This document shows positions 48,424 to 62,583 of a stretch of 64,000 bases of DNA, piece after piece. The position numbers and the translations under genes are program-made. The notes below the pieces were generated by a model. That model did not search any database, was not told the origin of the DNA, and saw only the letters and a program-made list of their open reading frames with translations. The first letter of the stretch is position 1; the number at the start of each line of letters is the position of its first letter. The DNA comes from Rotaria sp. Silwood1 (Eukaryota; Rotifera; Eurotatoria; Philodinida; Philodinidae), in contig CAJNOP010000493.1 of assembly GCA_905250075.1 (NCBI GenBank), positions 92,192 through 156,191 of the forward strand, given 5' to 3'.

Positions 48424-48435
48424 TAAATAAAGCAT
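48424..48435 (+). terminator. probable polyadenylation signal of the Cys-rich gene
   Basis: An ATAAATAAAG stretch about 135 bases after the TAA stop is a fitting AATAAA signal. The placement is the main argument. Confidence 0.4.
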
Positions 48436-48715
48436 TGTTTGGTTTCAAGAAGTTAGCTCAAGCCAAATTTTTAGATTTTATTCAAATGCTGGTCGTTGAA
48501 GGTCAAATTGAATAAAGATCCAATAAATAAATCGCATCTTATTTTGTCTTTGTACGGAGATGGATTAAATCGCACGAGTCCCTTCTAAGAAAACGATTGT
48601 ATCACAATACGACAAATAATAAATACAAATATATGTCATCGTCTTTTTTTTCTTTCTTTTTCTTTGCATTCGCTCTTTTGGATCCTTATCAGCTTATAGT
48701 GTTCTTTTGCTTTGA

Positions 48716-48880
48716 GGGTGTGGGTGTGGGTGTGAATGTGCATCTTCTTCTCATTCACACCCACATCCACACCTACACCCACACTCACACTCACTCCCAC
48801 ACCCACACTCACACCCACACTCACACCCACACCCACCTACACCCACGCCCGCTCCCACTTACACCCACACCCACTACACT
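48716..48880. repeat. TGTGGG-like block in inverted arrangement
   Basis: GGGTGTGGGTGTGGGTGTG (48717-48735) is followed by a short spacer and a much longer run of complementary CACACCCACA-type units (48750-48872). Frames here are artefacts (Thr-His or Val-Gly repeats). Confidence 0.8.
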
Positions 48881-49321
48881 TGGTTGACATTGACACTCTT
48901 ATCTTGTAATAATGAAATTACACATGGCAGATAAATAGGCAATATGCAAATGATTCGCGTTACTGATTGTTTTACTTCAAAGACCAATCTTCTTGAAAGT
49001 TAGATACTATTGAAATCTTTCAAAATCATATGCCAGTGAGATGCATAAAACATCCCTGATAAACTGAGAAATTAACAGCCAAGAGTGCAGTAATAGAACG
49101 TTGTTCACGTGCGACACCTACTTTTGCTACAATTCATTCCTGATTAAATGTTATTTGCATCAGCAGAAGCATGTATACTATACGCCAACACTCTCACCCA
49201 ACCCTGAAGCCCGTGCTAAAATTTATATAGATGATTGTTCGTTGTCTTATATTGTTCAATAAAACTATTTTAAAAAATTCACAAAACTTATTAAAATGCT
49301 ATATACGTTTAGATGAAGTTT
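48881..49321. other. intergenic DNA
   Basis: Nothing recognised. Confidence 0.4.
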
Positions 49322-52300
49322 TCACTGTTTCTTACAGATAAGTTTATGATTATATGTTTTCCAATCTATTGTTTGGCATTCTTTGGAACATTAACGTGTT
49401 TTGTCACATCTGCTACAAACATGTCGTGCATTTCGTTCGCCACAACAACGGCACATATTAACCACTCTCTCAGATTCATTTTGCATGACAATGGATGAGA
49501 AATCGTCAACACGAATATACGACTTCATATCGTTTCAACCTATTCGTCGGTATCGATTTATAATATGCATTTTGCTGCCGATTGTGAACACTTTCTTGGT
49601 AAAATGTTCGCCTTGTCCATCAGGAAAATTATAAATAAAGATTCGTTCGCAATCACGATGTTCATCTTCGATGACAAGATGAATGCATGGAACCCACGAG
49701 TATCCATCTTCGATAATTGTTACCTAAAGCATAGATGTCACAATACCATTACATCTGGTAACGAGATTGTAATGTCAAAATACCCTTAGAGTATTCGCGT
49801 AAGAAGCAATCAGCTATAATGAGAAGCCTTACACTGTCTAGTCGTTACAGTCCTACTACCCGAACAACTACATATATTAAAAGTTGAGGAATTGGAGTTG
49901 ATTTAGTGCAATGATTTTTAGGGTAACAAGTTTTAGCGTCGATCGTATGAAAGTGGATACCCCAAAGGGCATTATGCCAAAAAAAAACACTCAAATTCTC
50001 AACTTTTAACATATATTTATATTGATTAATATAAGAGCAGTCACTAGGATTCGTTAGGGATGTTGGTGAACAGATTGTTCCGCTTGAATTAGTGAACTGT
50101 AATTGCGAAATGAATATAAAGCTGTTACTGGGTGACATGCAATTATGCCGTCACTCACCGAAAGAACATATCCTTGATAAACATGATCTTTTGTTGGATT
50201 GATTTCTCTTAATGAAATTGCTTTCAAGCCAATTAGTGACTTGGCTGTTTTTTGTCGAAATCTAGGTTCGTGATATTGGACTGGTATACAAATAGAGGAA
50301 TTTTTAGTCTGTTCGATGATGTCCGCCTCCCATTTACGATGAAGTTTGATGACTTCTGTTCGATGTGGATCAGTATGACGTGCCTTGTGGTTTACAACAG
50401 AAGTCGCTGCTTTTGTACTTATTAGACTCGGAATATTATGCAGAAATTCAAGGAGCTTTGCACTGCTGCATTCATACGGTAAGAAACACGGTAATTGTAG
50501 TTTCTCTGCCTCTTTGTCTTGTTCATACGTTTTCTTGGCAACATCTAGACCGTCATGCGTTTTAAGCGCAAGACAACACATGCCCATCGAATAATATGCA
50601 TCTGGCACTTTGCGATGATTCTTCGGAGCAACGGCCAAAAATGATTTGAACGCTTCAACAACTTCTTTATTATGATTCTCCAGTAGACGCCACGCGACGG
50701 CTTTATCAATTAATAAATTGCTATTCGTGGGATCTAGTTCTAGGCCAACATTAGCATTGTACACGACAGTGTCATATCGTTCTAACCAACGATTGATAAT
50801 AGATTGACTTAGGATATTTTTGTTTGCATGAATTGAGAAATTGGTCGATTAATTCATGTGAATCCATGCGTAATGAAGCATAACAGACTCGAGCATCTTC
50901 ATCAAGTTGTGACGCAGGATAATCTGGCATTTCTCTACATCGACAAAGTACTTGATCAACGATTTTTCCAACTTTTTCACGCATCTCGGAGTCAGGAAAT
51001 TGTGCGACAATATGTTCAAGACGATAGCATTCTGAAAGTTCATGTACTAATATATTTTCTTGTTGTTCTGTCAACGTATCAGATTCGATTAGTATTGCCC
51101 ATGCTGCAAAGAAATGCTCTAGTGCGTTGCATAATCTCTTAGCCTTTATTGAACCTTGATTCGCATATTTGCTTAGAACATTATAATCATATTTGGATCG
51201 TCCTTTAGACAGTTCACAAATCGATTTTGATGTTTTTAACGAATCCAATGCATTTTTCACTGCATTGACCATTGATACAACATTGGATGGATAACTAGTC
51301 AGTGGTTGTTTTTTCTGTCTTAAAATCGTCTCAAAATCAGCACGTTTTACTTGAGCAAGAATGCTACCGGATTCGCATGCTCGATTAAATCATGTTTCTG
51401 CCATTTCGAAGACGTTTTTATCGAGTAGTAATTCAGCTGAATTTACCATAGCATTTGGATCACCTCTTCTAGCCGATAATGTGAACAGTTGTTCGGCTTT
51501 TTGAAGATTCTTCTCAACGCCCTTGCCAACTTGGTACATTAATGCCAGCCAGCTCCATGTGCTGGGTTCTTATGAACCCCAACACATTCAGAATAATGAC
51601 GTCCTAGAGCGTTTTCGGCTTCAGCTACGCCAACGTTCCGGCGATCTTTAAATTTAGGATGTTCTGGTGATTGTACAGCGACCTGTTCAAACAATTTAAG
51701 AGCCATATCATGATCGTTTTTAACTCCCAAACCAAGATCGGTCAATCGAGCTAAATTGTACATCCCGGCTGCACTGCCTTGACCTGCTGATTTCGCATAA
51801 TATTGAGCAGCTTGCTCATAATCTTGCTTAACATCAGCATCTCCATGCTCATATTTATATCCTTTGAGAACATCAGCTGCAGCTGAATCTATTGCCTCTA
51901 CTAAACTATGTAACGTGAGCAGATTTTCTGGATTTATTCCAATTGTTTCTTGTAATGCATTTAATTGCTCAGGAACCGTTAGTGGACTGAATCGTGGATC
52001 AAGGTGTTCATAACGCATTTGCCGACCTAGTATATGACGACTTTCATCTAATGCTTTTCGTATCTCATCTTTTGTAGGTTCAAGAGCTAATGCTCTTTCA
52101 AATGGATTAATAGCTTTATCATGTTCATTTAGGGTGGCATATACTTTTCCAACGCCAAAGATTCCGAGCTCGTTTTGCATCTTAAAGTGCAAGATATCGT
52201 TGATTTCTTGGATCATGTATTTCAAAGATGTTTGAAGTACCATTCTGCTTTTTTTCATACAATGCAAGACAACTAGATGACATATTCGAATAGAAAATTG

Positions 52301-52958
52301 CACGATCACGGTCTAACACACCCGATCATACGGTTGCCTTCGTAAATAATGCAATAGCATCGGATAATTTTCCATCTTTATGAGCTTGTGTGCCAAGTGT
52401 ATTCAGACGTGCTGCTTCTTTAACGTTTTCTTCATTAATCGATTGAGTACGTGCTTCAAACACACTATCATCTTTTTATTTGTCTAATTCACAGTCACTT
52501 TCACCAAATGGCACTAGAATGTTCGTTACATCAGTCCAGAGTTGACTAAATTCAGTATTATCTATAGATTTTGATGCATGATGAGCTAACTTATTTCTTA
52601 AATCTCTTAATTGTTTTAAAAGTAAATCTTCATAATCGAGTTCTTATATTTGAGACTGACTCAATATTTTAGGACTATCAGCATTGAGAAGAAGAGAAGT
52701 AAGTGTCGCTATATCCCATTGGTGCGAATCACCATTAGCGATAGATATTGTTTGAACCTTGGTCAAATTAAACTTCTTATTTTTTGCAATAACATTAGTT
52801 AAATAATTACTTCCACAAGTTGATGAATCATCCCATACTTTACCGCTGTTGAATAGAGAATAACGTTTTTTAAATAATTGACGAAGTATAACATACGATC
52901 GTGCTACTAAACGATCTAGTTTAAAATAGTTACGAACGTCCTTTGTTATAGTACTCAT
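49322..52958 (-). pseudogene. HEPN-TPR-Sel1-MYND multidomain protein pseudogene
   Basis: On the minus strand the order is as follows. A DZIP3-like HEPN domain (52958-52480) contains VRNYFKLDRLVARSYVILRQ and LLKQLRDLRNKLAHH. TPR-like helices follow (52420-52020, with KVYATLNEHDKAI and FERALALEP), then Sel1-like repeats (about 51900-51450: QAAQYYAKSAGQGSAAGMYN, YQVGKGVEKNLQKAEQLF). A helical region (51272-50770) and another TPR unit (50764-50500) come next. The last part is a MYND zinc finger (49463-49332) whose Cys and His ligands (CRCC, CSRC, CSKEC, HKLIC) all remain. In-frame stops occur at 52644-52646, 52476-52478, 52326-52328, near 51390 and inside the MYND finger (TAA where Tyr or Phe is usual). 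Frame changes lie near 52190-52300, 51540 and 50770. It seems intronless. Such proteins are expected to act as scaffold or chaperone-like adaptors; this copy is dead. Confidence 0.8.
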
Positions 52959-53924
52959 TGTAAGAACTAATATGAATAAGTTCGATGATGATGGATATTA
53001 GATATGCAATCGACGACTAATTGAGTAATATACTATTTTGTAATAAAAACAAGATGTTTAGTTTAATTTATGTGCTCTTACACTGAAAGAATGTTGAATT
53101 ACTCTGTAAAGCTTGTCGAAAAATAAGTGTTCTATCAGTCTAGAATAAAAAATTGTGAGACATAATATTTACACGATTACTGATATATTTATCTTTATTT
53201 TCTCTCATCGAGATAAAATGTTCCTTAAACCAGTATAAAGTTTCACACGCATAAAGTTTCATAAGAACTTTTTTCCTCCATGATATAAAACAATACTTTG
53301 TGATGAAAACTAATCGATCAGTAATTGGGTCATTAATATTCAGAAATATGAATCCATTGATTTGTTAGTTGTTTTTGAAAAAAAAGTTGCTATGAGTGTA
53401 GGTGCGTGTTCATGAAGATACTACCCATACCCACCACATCCTGAATCAGGCTTTAAACCGAATATTTTTACATAAGTACTGAATCCATAGGAGAGGTATT
53501 TCTTGTCTATTACTTGTTACATTGTTGAATTGCGAAACTGTTCATTTTTCATAGTTGTTACGTTGTTCGGAGAAAGGAAACATGCCTTCTTGTACATTAT
53601 GAGTTTCTTTTGTTTCATCGACTGCACGTGCATGGAGTGTGCTTGTCAATCAATTAGATCGTTGATGTAAAAATAAGATGACAAAAGAACAAAGAAAAGA
53701 TTTTTTTGTCTTATCCTTTAGGATTCGTGAACAGTAACGCGAAATGTTTGATTTTTTTGATTTCTTAGGTATCTACTTCGTCGAAGAAAAAAATGTACAT
53801 ACGTAAGAAAGAAAGAGAGAGGGAGAGAGATGTCGTTCTTCTGCGGCTGTACGATTCTTTTTACCTGTTCTGTATATGTAAAAAAAAGAAAAATCGAGTG
53901 TCGTACTTCGGTAGCTGTATTCAA
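52959..53924. other. intergenic DNA between HEPN pseudogene and ABC transporter
   Basis: No gene is seen. A short TGTAGGTGCGTG / ACCCATACCCACC inverted motif lies at 53398-53445, a weak member of the TGTGGG-like group. A 76-codon minus frame at 53718-53948 has no domain. Confidence 0.5.
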
Positions 53925-56900
53925 ATGTTTGATGATGGTAAGCGACAACGTGCTTGATAATATAAATGTATGCTTGTTGCTTTTGTTCTGAGATTGATTT
54001 TTAATTTAAAATATTTATTTCAAATAAATTGAAAGATGAATTTTGATCTTGCAAATTAAAAGCTTATTAAACTTTTAATTGATTGAAAAACATTTTGTTT
54101 TTATTTTCTTTGAGAATGAATCAGCTGATTTAGCTGTTTGTGTTGAAAATGCATGGAAAAAATACGGTCATTGGTGGAAATCAATAACAATTTTACATGG
54201 TGTAAATGTTAATGTTCCAACAGGGATCATGTATATTATTTAATTATCGAGAAAAAAAATAAAAAAACATATTTAAATCTAGATATGGTCTATTAGGTCC
54301 ATCAGGATGTGGAAAAACAACTCTTCTACGATGTATTGTTGGACGTTTAGAATTAAATCAAGGTGAAATAATTGTTTTTGGTAAACGGCCAGGTACACAT
54401 GGACATGAAATTCCTGGTCGAGCTGTTGGCTATATGCCACAAGAAACAGCACTTTATAGAAATTTTTCAATATCAGAGATGCTTCATTATTTCGGTCGTC
54501 TTCATAATATGAAACGAAGAGAAATTTTATCTCGAGAAGAATTTCTTATTTCATTTCTTGATTTACCTTCGAAAACAAAGCGAGTTTCACAATTAAGGTT
54601 CTATTTAAACTTTTTAATACAAATGTTATTATATTTATTTTTAAAAGTGGTGGTCAACAACGTCGTGTCTCATTAGCATGTGCTCTTCTTCAACAACCTC
54701 AACTATTAATACTTGATGAACCAACTGTTGGAGTTGATCCTTTACTTCGAGAAAAGTTCGTCATTGAAAAATTTTATTTCTTTTTTTACTCAAAGTTTTT
54801 TTTTTTAAGAATCTGGAGTCATCTTATATATTTATCACAAACAAGTAAAACAACAATAATGATAACAACTCATTATATTGAAGAAGCAAGAAAAGCTAAT
54901 CGAGTAGAAAATTTTCTTTTTTCATTTATGAACTATAAAGAAGAAATTTTAATTTAGGTTGGACTTATGCGAAGTGGAAGAATATTAGCTGAAGATGAAC
55001 CAAACCATCTTTTAAATCAATATAATGAAACTGTTTGTTTAGAATTCTATTAAAAACTTATTCAATTAAATTACATGGTTTCGTTTTTTTAGAGTTTAGA
55101 AAATGTTTTTCTTCAATTATGTTATGAAGATCAAAATCGTATTCAACAACAAACTACAATGAATAATAACAATGGTGATCGCGATATCGATGTATCCAAT
55201 AATATTGGCGATCAAAATTTAGAATCAACTTATATTGCTGATACAGATGTTGAAAGTCTTCTGATAACAGTTAACAGAAAAGAAAATTCAAGAAAAACTT
55301 GTAAGTTTAGAACGAAAGCAGATAGGAAATAAAATATATTTATTAATGTTTAATCTATTTGTGCAAAACAAATAGTTATTGATTATTTTAAATTTCCTCA
55401 TATACATAAAATTTATGCATTAATAATGAAAGATTTAACATTGGTTAAACGAAATATTAGGTAAAGTTAGTTGTTTTTTCTTCTGGTATTTGGTTTAGTG
55501 ATGAGTGTTGGCTTATTTTTTTTAGTTTGCTGATATTTCAATTTCTAATTCCTGTTATTCAAATTTCACTTTTTTGTCTATGTATTGGTCGTAAGTTGAT
55601 TTGAAATTTCATTAATTTAACATTATTTCAAGTATGATATATAGGTGATGTTGAACATATTTCAATGGCACTTTATAATGGTGAAGCAGTAAATGGATTT
55701 CCAACAGGGAATTTAAGTTTACAGCTTTTAAATAAAATAAATCCTCAACAAATTGATATTGTATGTTAGAATAATTTGTTTTTATTTTTAATTAAAATTA
55801 ATTTTATTTGAAAATGAAAGACACCATATAATGATTTTAATAAATCAATGGATCTTGTTAAACAAGGACAGCACTGGGGTGTCATTGCTATTCAAGATAA
55901 TTTTACACAAGCAGTCAAAAATAAGTTCGCATTAGTTTTAATTTACGTATTTTGAATTTTAATTGATTTTTGTTTTATTTTAAAGATTAATAGAACTGCA
56001 GACAGATCCAGCTACTCTAAACGCATCATCACTTCATCTTTATCTTGACATGACCAGTAAGTCTATGTATTTAGAAGAAGATTTTCAGTAAAAAGATCAT
56101 TGAAAAGTGATTTTTTTAATAGATGGAATAGGTTTGAGTGACTTCCTGAATGTAGAGAAGAAGACTCGCATTCTATACATATTGTAAACCTAATCATGTT
56201 CCCTTTTGTGTATTTTGGAGAAGAATTTTAATTTAAAAATAAAACAAAACTCTTATGTCGCTCTACAATTCGCATCCAATACTCCCAAGAAATGAGTTAA
56301 TACATGTGAATCTAACAAATTGAAACCCACTCGAATTGCATAGTTAAGCGTTGATTACATACCGATGCATTGATCCGAAATCTGAATATGGAATACGCAG
56401 AAATCTACTTTTTGCCCCTCAATATCAGGACCACCTTTGAATACATAGAAGTGAAACGCTTGTTTTTGTATTTACTAGATCCTATTTGAGAACCGTAATT
56501 TCTTTAAATTTTCTTTCATTCTAGTACACAATGTCAGAGAGATGAAGGTTACTTTTCACTTTTTTAATATAAAAACTGATTTCGAGAAAAATAAAATAAA
56601 AAACAAAGTCTACTACATGTGTCACTTTCGATGTTTTATTTCTTGAAAACAGCTAAAAACCTGGTTGAACTTGAAATTTTCGTGAAAAAAATTCTTTAGA
56701 AAGTTCATCATAATCTTTCTTAGATTCAACTAAGTATTGCATACGAGCAGTTATGAAATTCTATTCATGTTCAATCGTTTTATAAAAAACGAATGAAAAT
56801 GTATTTTTTCTATATTAAGATCAACAAGTATTATTAACAATGCAAAATGCTCTAATTAATAGTACAGGAGTATTTTTAAAAGAAATTTTATCCAGTGTAG

Positions 56901-57807
56901 GAATTGATCCATCAGTAGCTGATCCACCAATTATAATAGAAAATCCTGTTTATGGAAGTCTTGCTCCTAAATTTGTAAATTTTGCTGCACCAGGAATGAT
57001 GATATCAATAATATTTTTTTTGGCAATTGGTTTAACAGGATTAATATTTGTTATTGAGAAAAAAGAAGGTCTTTTAGAACGTACTTGGATTACCGGTGTT
57101 ACAACAATTGAAGTTATGCTTGCACATATAAGTGTTAAATTTTTTATACAAATTATTCAAGTTATATTGCTACTTACTTTTACTCACTATATATTTAAAG
57201 TTTGTTGTCGCTTTTTTTGTAGTTTTTTTTTTAAATTTTTATATTAAGATTGAGATTAAAGGTTCAATCTTCTTAGCAGCAGGAATCATTTTTCTTCAAG
57301 GAATTTGTGGAATGAGTTATGGTAAAAAACAGAGTAGTTTCTTTTTTTTTATTTAGAATAAATTATATTGTTGTTTTTATTCTTCAAAAGGTTTTCTAAT
57401 ATCTTCCCTGTGTGATGAAGAAATGGAAGCAATGCAAGTGGCACTCGGAAGCGTTTTTCCCGTATTAATTTGTTCAGGTTAATTTCTTTTTTGAATATAT
57501 TTGTTTAATTTTCTTTACTGATAAGTAATTAAAAATTAAAGGTATAATTTGGCCACTCGAAGGCATGCCATCAATAATGCGCTTTATAAGTAATTTTACT
57601 CCATTAACACATACTGTTGAAGCAATGCGATGTATTGCTGCCAGAAGTATTTTGTTCTTTTTCTTATATTAATAAAAATATAACTTGATCTAATATTTAG
57701 GTTGGTCATTGACACATTTTAAAGTATGGCTTGGTTTTGTCAATGCTAGTTCATGGAGTCTCGGATTTTTTATCATCGCTGCTATTATATTTGCTCTTAG
57801 AAAATAA
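53925..57807 (+). CDS. ABC transporter, ABCH/ABCG half-transporter type (17 exons)
   Basis: Exons are 53925-53937, 54125-54230, 54283-54597, 54648-54755, 54810-54903, 54958-55032, 55093-55300, 55376-55460, 55526-55590, 55645-55760, 55821-55924, 55986-56056, 56820-57199, 57249-57321, 57391-57477, 57542-57646 and 57701-57807. They join in frame to 703 residues. The ATP-binding domain is first: Walker A GPSGCGKT (45-52), Q-loop YMPQE, signature LSGGQQRR (144-151), Walker B LLILDEP (164-170), switch His202. The membrane domain follows, with IIWPLEGMP and [12 protein letters not shown] near the end, as in insect/rotifer ABCH and ABCG20/23-like proteins. It should dimerise and export lipids or foreign compounds. 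Exon 1 (13 nt) is the weakest call. Intron 12 is long (763 bases) and might be an insertion. Confidence 0.87.
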
Positions 57808-57879
57808 AAGTTCTTGTTCATCAGATGCTTTATTACACTAACAATAAAAGTTTAAAATCTTTCTTAATAATCTTTTTCA

Positions 57880-57952
57880 GTTCTAGTTTGGGGGTGTGTG
57901 TGAATATCTGAAGAATTCAACAATTCTAACAACCACATCCACACCCTTGATC
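57880..57952. repeat. short TGTGGG-like inverted block 3' of the transporter
   Basis: GGGGGTGTGTGTG (57890-57902) is paired with CCACATCCACACCC (57932-57945) across a spacer holding GAAGAATTCAACAATTC. Confidence 0.6.
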
Positions 57953-60900
57953 TGAATTGCTGAACCAAGAACATTATTAGATCTCTACTGTCTACAACAG
58001 TATTAATGCAGATATGTCATATCTATTAAAGAAAATCATGCTCTGCATTGTTTTCAGAGAAATTAAAGAACAAGAATTTCATGATGTTTCAAATATGGAA
58101 AGAAAAAGATCTTGTACAACAAATACTCCGATTTTCATGAATGGGCTATCAAAAAAAATTGCCAGAATAGACCTTATCAGCGCTAGTATCACATACTTGT
58201 GAGTTATATTTCTATTATACAAACTAAAACGTTGAACCTATTCCGTTAAACTTCGTCGTCTTCTTATTCTATTAATCATATACATTTAGCAGTGAATATA
58301 AGAATAGAAAATGTATTTTGATGGATTTCTTCGAACTACTAAAAGTGTTTTGCACGAGAAAAATGAAACACTTAAAATTAAATTCCAATCATACAGAAAG
58401 TTAAGGAGTTGAGATTGGTGACACTGAGGAATATTGGCGCACAGTAGATACAAAATTAGTTTTCAAAAAAGAATATAGTAGGTGATCAGAGGTGAAGGTT
58501 AAGTCACGTTTAGTGGACGGTCAAGTGAATTGTGGTAACCAGCACTACTTGTACTGAATGTTGATATAAAGCTTACAATTAAATATCAAGTTTAACATGT
58601 TTCCACCTAATACTTTATTTAGTTGGAAAATATCATCTACTTTCACTTTTTTTCATCCAAAAAACCTATTTTAACAAAATAATGGTTTTTTTTATCAAGT
58701 TCGACGGAACGCAAGTTTAGTCGAACAATTTCAGTCTGTAATAATTTTCGTGACATTCATCTCTTTTGATTTCTCAGTAGGCACACAGTATTTCAGAGAA
58801 ATAATGAGTTTTTATCAAAGAGAAATCATGGCCATCAACAGTCAGAAACTAATTAAGAATTTGGATTCTTCAACCGTGAGTATCTTTTTTTTTGAAACTT
58901 TACAAAAGCATGTTTATTACTGTAGAAAGTGTTTCCTGAATGTAAAATTTAAAGTTCGAATTTTCTAGTACTCGATCACAGATTTAGATTTTTCATCTTC
59001 GATTGTCTTCATTGCAACCTTAAGATTGTACCGATACATGCCAATATGTGACTACATAGTTGGATGGAGACATGAAAGCATAGTCACAGACTCATTTTAT
59101 CTTATACAGCTCTCTCTGTGAACAAGCTCTGCAGAAGAGATTTATTACAGTACGTAGATTTTCTTTAATTGGAGTCTTTTGAAACCTTTAGAAATCTCGA
59201 AGTCTTGAAATCTGCTTTTTCCTCCTTGGTTGCTCTAGAATCGCAAATTGTTGAACTTTGGTGAGAGTTAATAGCATTTTTCAAACTTAGTTTTGTTCTT
59301 CACGTATAAATCATGGATTCTTATATTTCATTCTGTTGGAAAATTCCCATCGTGCTTCATGAGACAGCAGCGCCAGAGGGATAATGCTATCAAATATAAC
59401 ATACGGTTTGAACAGAGAGGTATGACTCAATCAGCACTATTTGCTCGAGAGTGCAAACGCGTATATATATATATATCACAGAGAAAAAAGAAGTCATAAT
59501 TTGTTTTATATGGTATATGTCGAAAGAACGAAAAGTTTTCGTTCTGCGCGTAAGCATTAACAAATTGTTTGAAATTGATGAGTAAGTGGATTACTTCCCT
59601 CGCGATGACGCTATTTTTATCACATATCTCCGATCAGTTGCGTCTTTCGATAAAGATATTTTCATATTCACACTCACTGCTATTATCATAGATTGGTAAG
59701 ATATAAACTTCTTTTCAAATACAATATTGAGTAGAAACAGTAAGATTGTACTGCTTTAGTGACATATGAAAAAAGTAAGTCGTTCAAGACTTAGAAACCT
59801 TTTCGATGTTGAATTCAAAATTCGCAACGCTGGCAATATTTTTACAAAACTGCATGTTTTTTTTTTATTGGATTCTATCGTGCATGTCCTTTGTGAAACA
59901 AAATATGATATTATTCTCAACATGAAAACGAAGATTAATTCGCTAATACATCATCACCTCATTAGTATTTCGAAAAAAAAGAACATATTGTTTTACTTTT
60001 CATTTTGTATTTTATTCGATCCTGTAAGCTTATTTCAGCTGTCAAATCAAAGATGATATAAAATGGATCAAAACTATAGCACTGGAGATGTGAGAGTATT
60101 GATAGAGGATACCATTATAGCATGCACATTATTCATAACCATTCATCATGAAACTGCAGAATAGATTACTGGTTTCTTATTGTTTTATTTACCGTTTGAT
60201 ATATGAAAGAAATGCATATGTTTGATAGAGAATATAACAACGGTAAATGTTGAGTAAAAGGAATGGTTCTGACTAAGTAGTATTAGTAAAGTTAGCTGAT
60301 TAACCTTGACTTTTCAAACGAGTCTGATGTGCAATGATACGTGAGTTTGAGATTTTTCTATTCAGAAAAAAGCCCCTCAACTCTCCTTTTATAAGACTCA
60401 AGCGCGCTCTGACACCTGACGGTCAATGACTACTTCGTGGTGTTCCATAGAAAATGGTTGAAAAAGCTTGGAACACTGCTATGAATTGCTTTTCTAAAAG
60501 AGAATATAAAACATGATCACGTGTAGCTGAAAATATCTTATAATAGAGAAAAAGACAATCATTGTTAACGAAAACTTCGAATTTAACATAATTCAGTACT
60601 TTTTAATAAACAATTTCCAACCTGATCTGAAAAACGAACCGAAGCAGAACGCGAATCAAATTGAAGGTAACTGTTGATACATTAGAAATCTAAATCTTGT
60701 AAGAAGCCGATTTTCTCCTCAATTTCTACCTCTACTTAATGAATTATCGTAGATGCTTAAGAGATGGAGGTATTACGTGAATCAGTTCAACCGATAGTTT
60801 CCGAGAAACTATGAAAATAGTTGTCGAATATCATGACAACGTCTTTAATATTTGAAGAGAAGTATGTTCAATATAAACTGCATAGTTTTTCAAGTTTACA

Positions 60901-62511
60901 GGATAAAAGGCTAGAAGTTTGGATCTGTACGTATCCTCTCATGAGCTATGGATTATTAGAATAAACGACAGAAGTCAACGTTTTCACACTATAACCTCTC
61001 GTAGAAGGAAACGTTCAATCCTTTGTGAATCCTCTTAATTTTGTTCTTCGCTTGAAATGATAGTGGAATCAGAAGGCAGATCATCTGTAAACAAAAATTA
61101 GATGATTTTGAAATCATCTAATAACAGAGATGAGTTCTTTATTAGAAACCTACTCTTTCCACAAAACAGTACACGAAAAATAGACGTCGCAAAACTCACC
61201 TCAAATAAAAGTAGTTTTACTTATAAGCATTGTACGAGAGAAATGACTAAATAGTTGGTGAGTTGTACAGTCGAAATTTCATACTCGTTTTATATCTAAC
61301 ACATTTTGGCCTCTATCATGTTTTAGTTATGTACCTAAAGTTTTTGAGGTCTCAGTTCTTTTCTCATGGAACAGTATGCATACTTCTAATAACTCTCTTG
61401 ACCGATAGCCACCAACGCCACTTATTGAAACTGTCGAAAAAGCTTGTGACATTAGCAGAAAAGTTTCACGATATAGATCTCGACATCCTCGGTCCAAGTG
61501 TACATTCAAAATGGTCTGGTTCAAAAATATTATTTATTGAAGTATTTGACGTTACTGATATAACTCTGTTTTTAAAATCGTTTTTTAGAACTTGATCTCA
61601 TACGTTTTGCAAACAATTTTTTTCAGAGATCTGTTGCTCTTGTCCATCTAATGTTACATGAGAATGTTAGCAACTTGTAAAAAACCGTATGGAAATTTTT
61701 TGTCATATGAACGGACTTCTTCCTGCTTTCAGACACATCTGGAGAATAGTTGTTCAGAAAGTTATGAAACTTTCAGACGAATCAGATAACGACTAGTAGT
61801 GGAAAACTTGTCATGAACTCGAAACTTAAGAATATTTTCTTCTCGATTCTTTTATTCAAGATGATAGGATCCATTAAGTTGAAACATTTTTCACGAACTT
61901 TAAAATAACGAGTAAGACATTAAATTGTCAAAATATTAATTTTCAGAGCTCTTCTGGGTAAATAAGACAATCACAATTACAATATTGAGCTGGGAAAAAT
62001 AAGGCAGTCCACAACAGTACGAGGATTTTTGTAATGTCTTATTTAAAGAAAATTGTCCAAGCAACGGATGATTTCGCCAGCTAAAGATTTTTTGTTGATT
62101 TGCAGCGTAACATGAGATACATCGAAACATTTAAAAGCTTTTTTTCCGAAGAAGAAATTTTTGCAATAAGTCTGACTGCAGATCGTTGATTTTTTTAGTT
62201 GATCAGTTTTTTTGTCATAGAATATATTCATAGAATTCGCATAAAATTCGTTATCTTTTAATATAAATATGAAAATTTTTGATCGAATCGAACTTGTGAA
62301 AGCAGACTATCACAAATTCGTCATTTATTTCACCACAATGTTAACAACAACCATAGGTAAAAGTATTACATATTGATGAAGACGCTTGAAGCCGTTTTTC
62401 AACCTTACCGAGCATAGTAGATTGAGCGTGTCTTCTTGATTTGCAAAATTTTTAGTGTGGTTAGCAGAATAAGGAGGTTCATAGCTAATTCATTATAGAA
62501 TATTTTAATCT
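57953..62511. other. 4.5-kb stretch without a recognisable gene
   Basis: This region is less AT-rich than intergenic DNA at the left of the window. Frames at 58014-58202, 58750-58968, 59293-59499, 59766-60056 and 61263-61595 (plus) and 61327-61524, 61936-62130 (minus) have no domain that I can name, and none joins convincingly by introns. The 110-codon frame at 61263-61595 is the longest. It may be old, decayed gene or element sequence. Confidence 0.4.
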
Positions 62512-62583
62512 ATGCAGCCATCCACGTGTACTTTCACTTTTTGTTCTAGATTTCACTTTCACATTAGCAATAGTGTTTTGGAT

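Noticed and set aside
49313..49789. Three overlapping plus-strand frames
   Set aside because: They are antisense to the MYND-finger end of the HEPN-TPR pseudogene, where the zinc-ligand pattern on the minus strand is far more convincing.
56120..56190. Alternative exon reading in ABC transporter intron 12 (after AATAG at 56119-56123)
   Set aside because: It is phase-compatible but soon hits TAA, and the membrane domain continues properly only from 56820.
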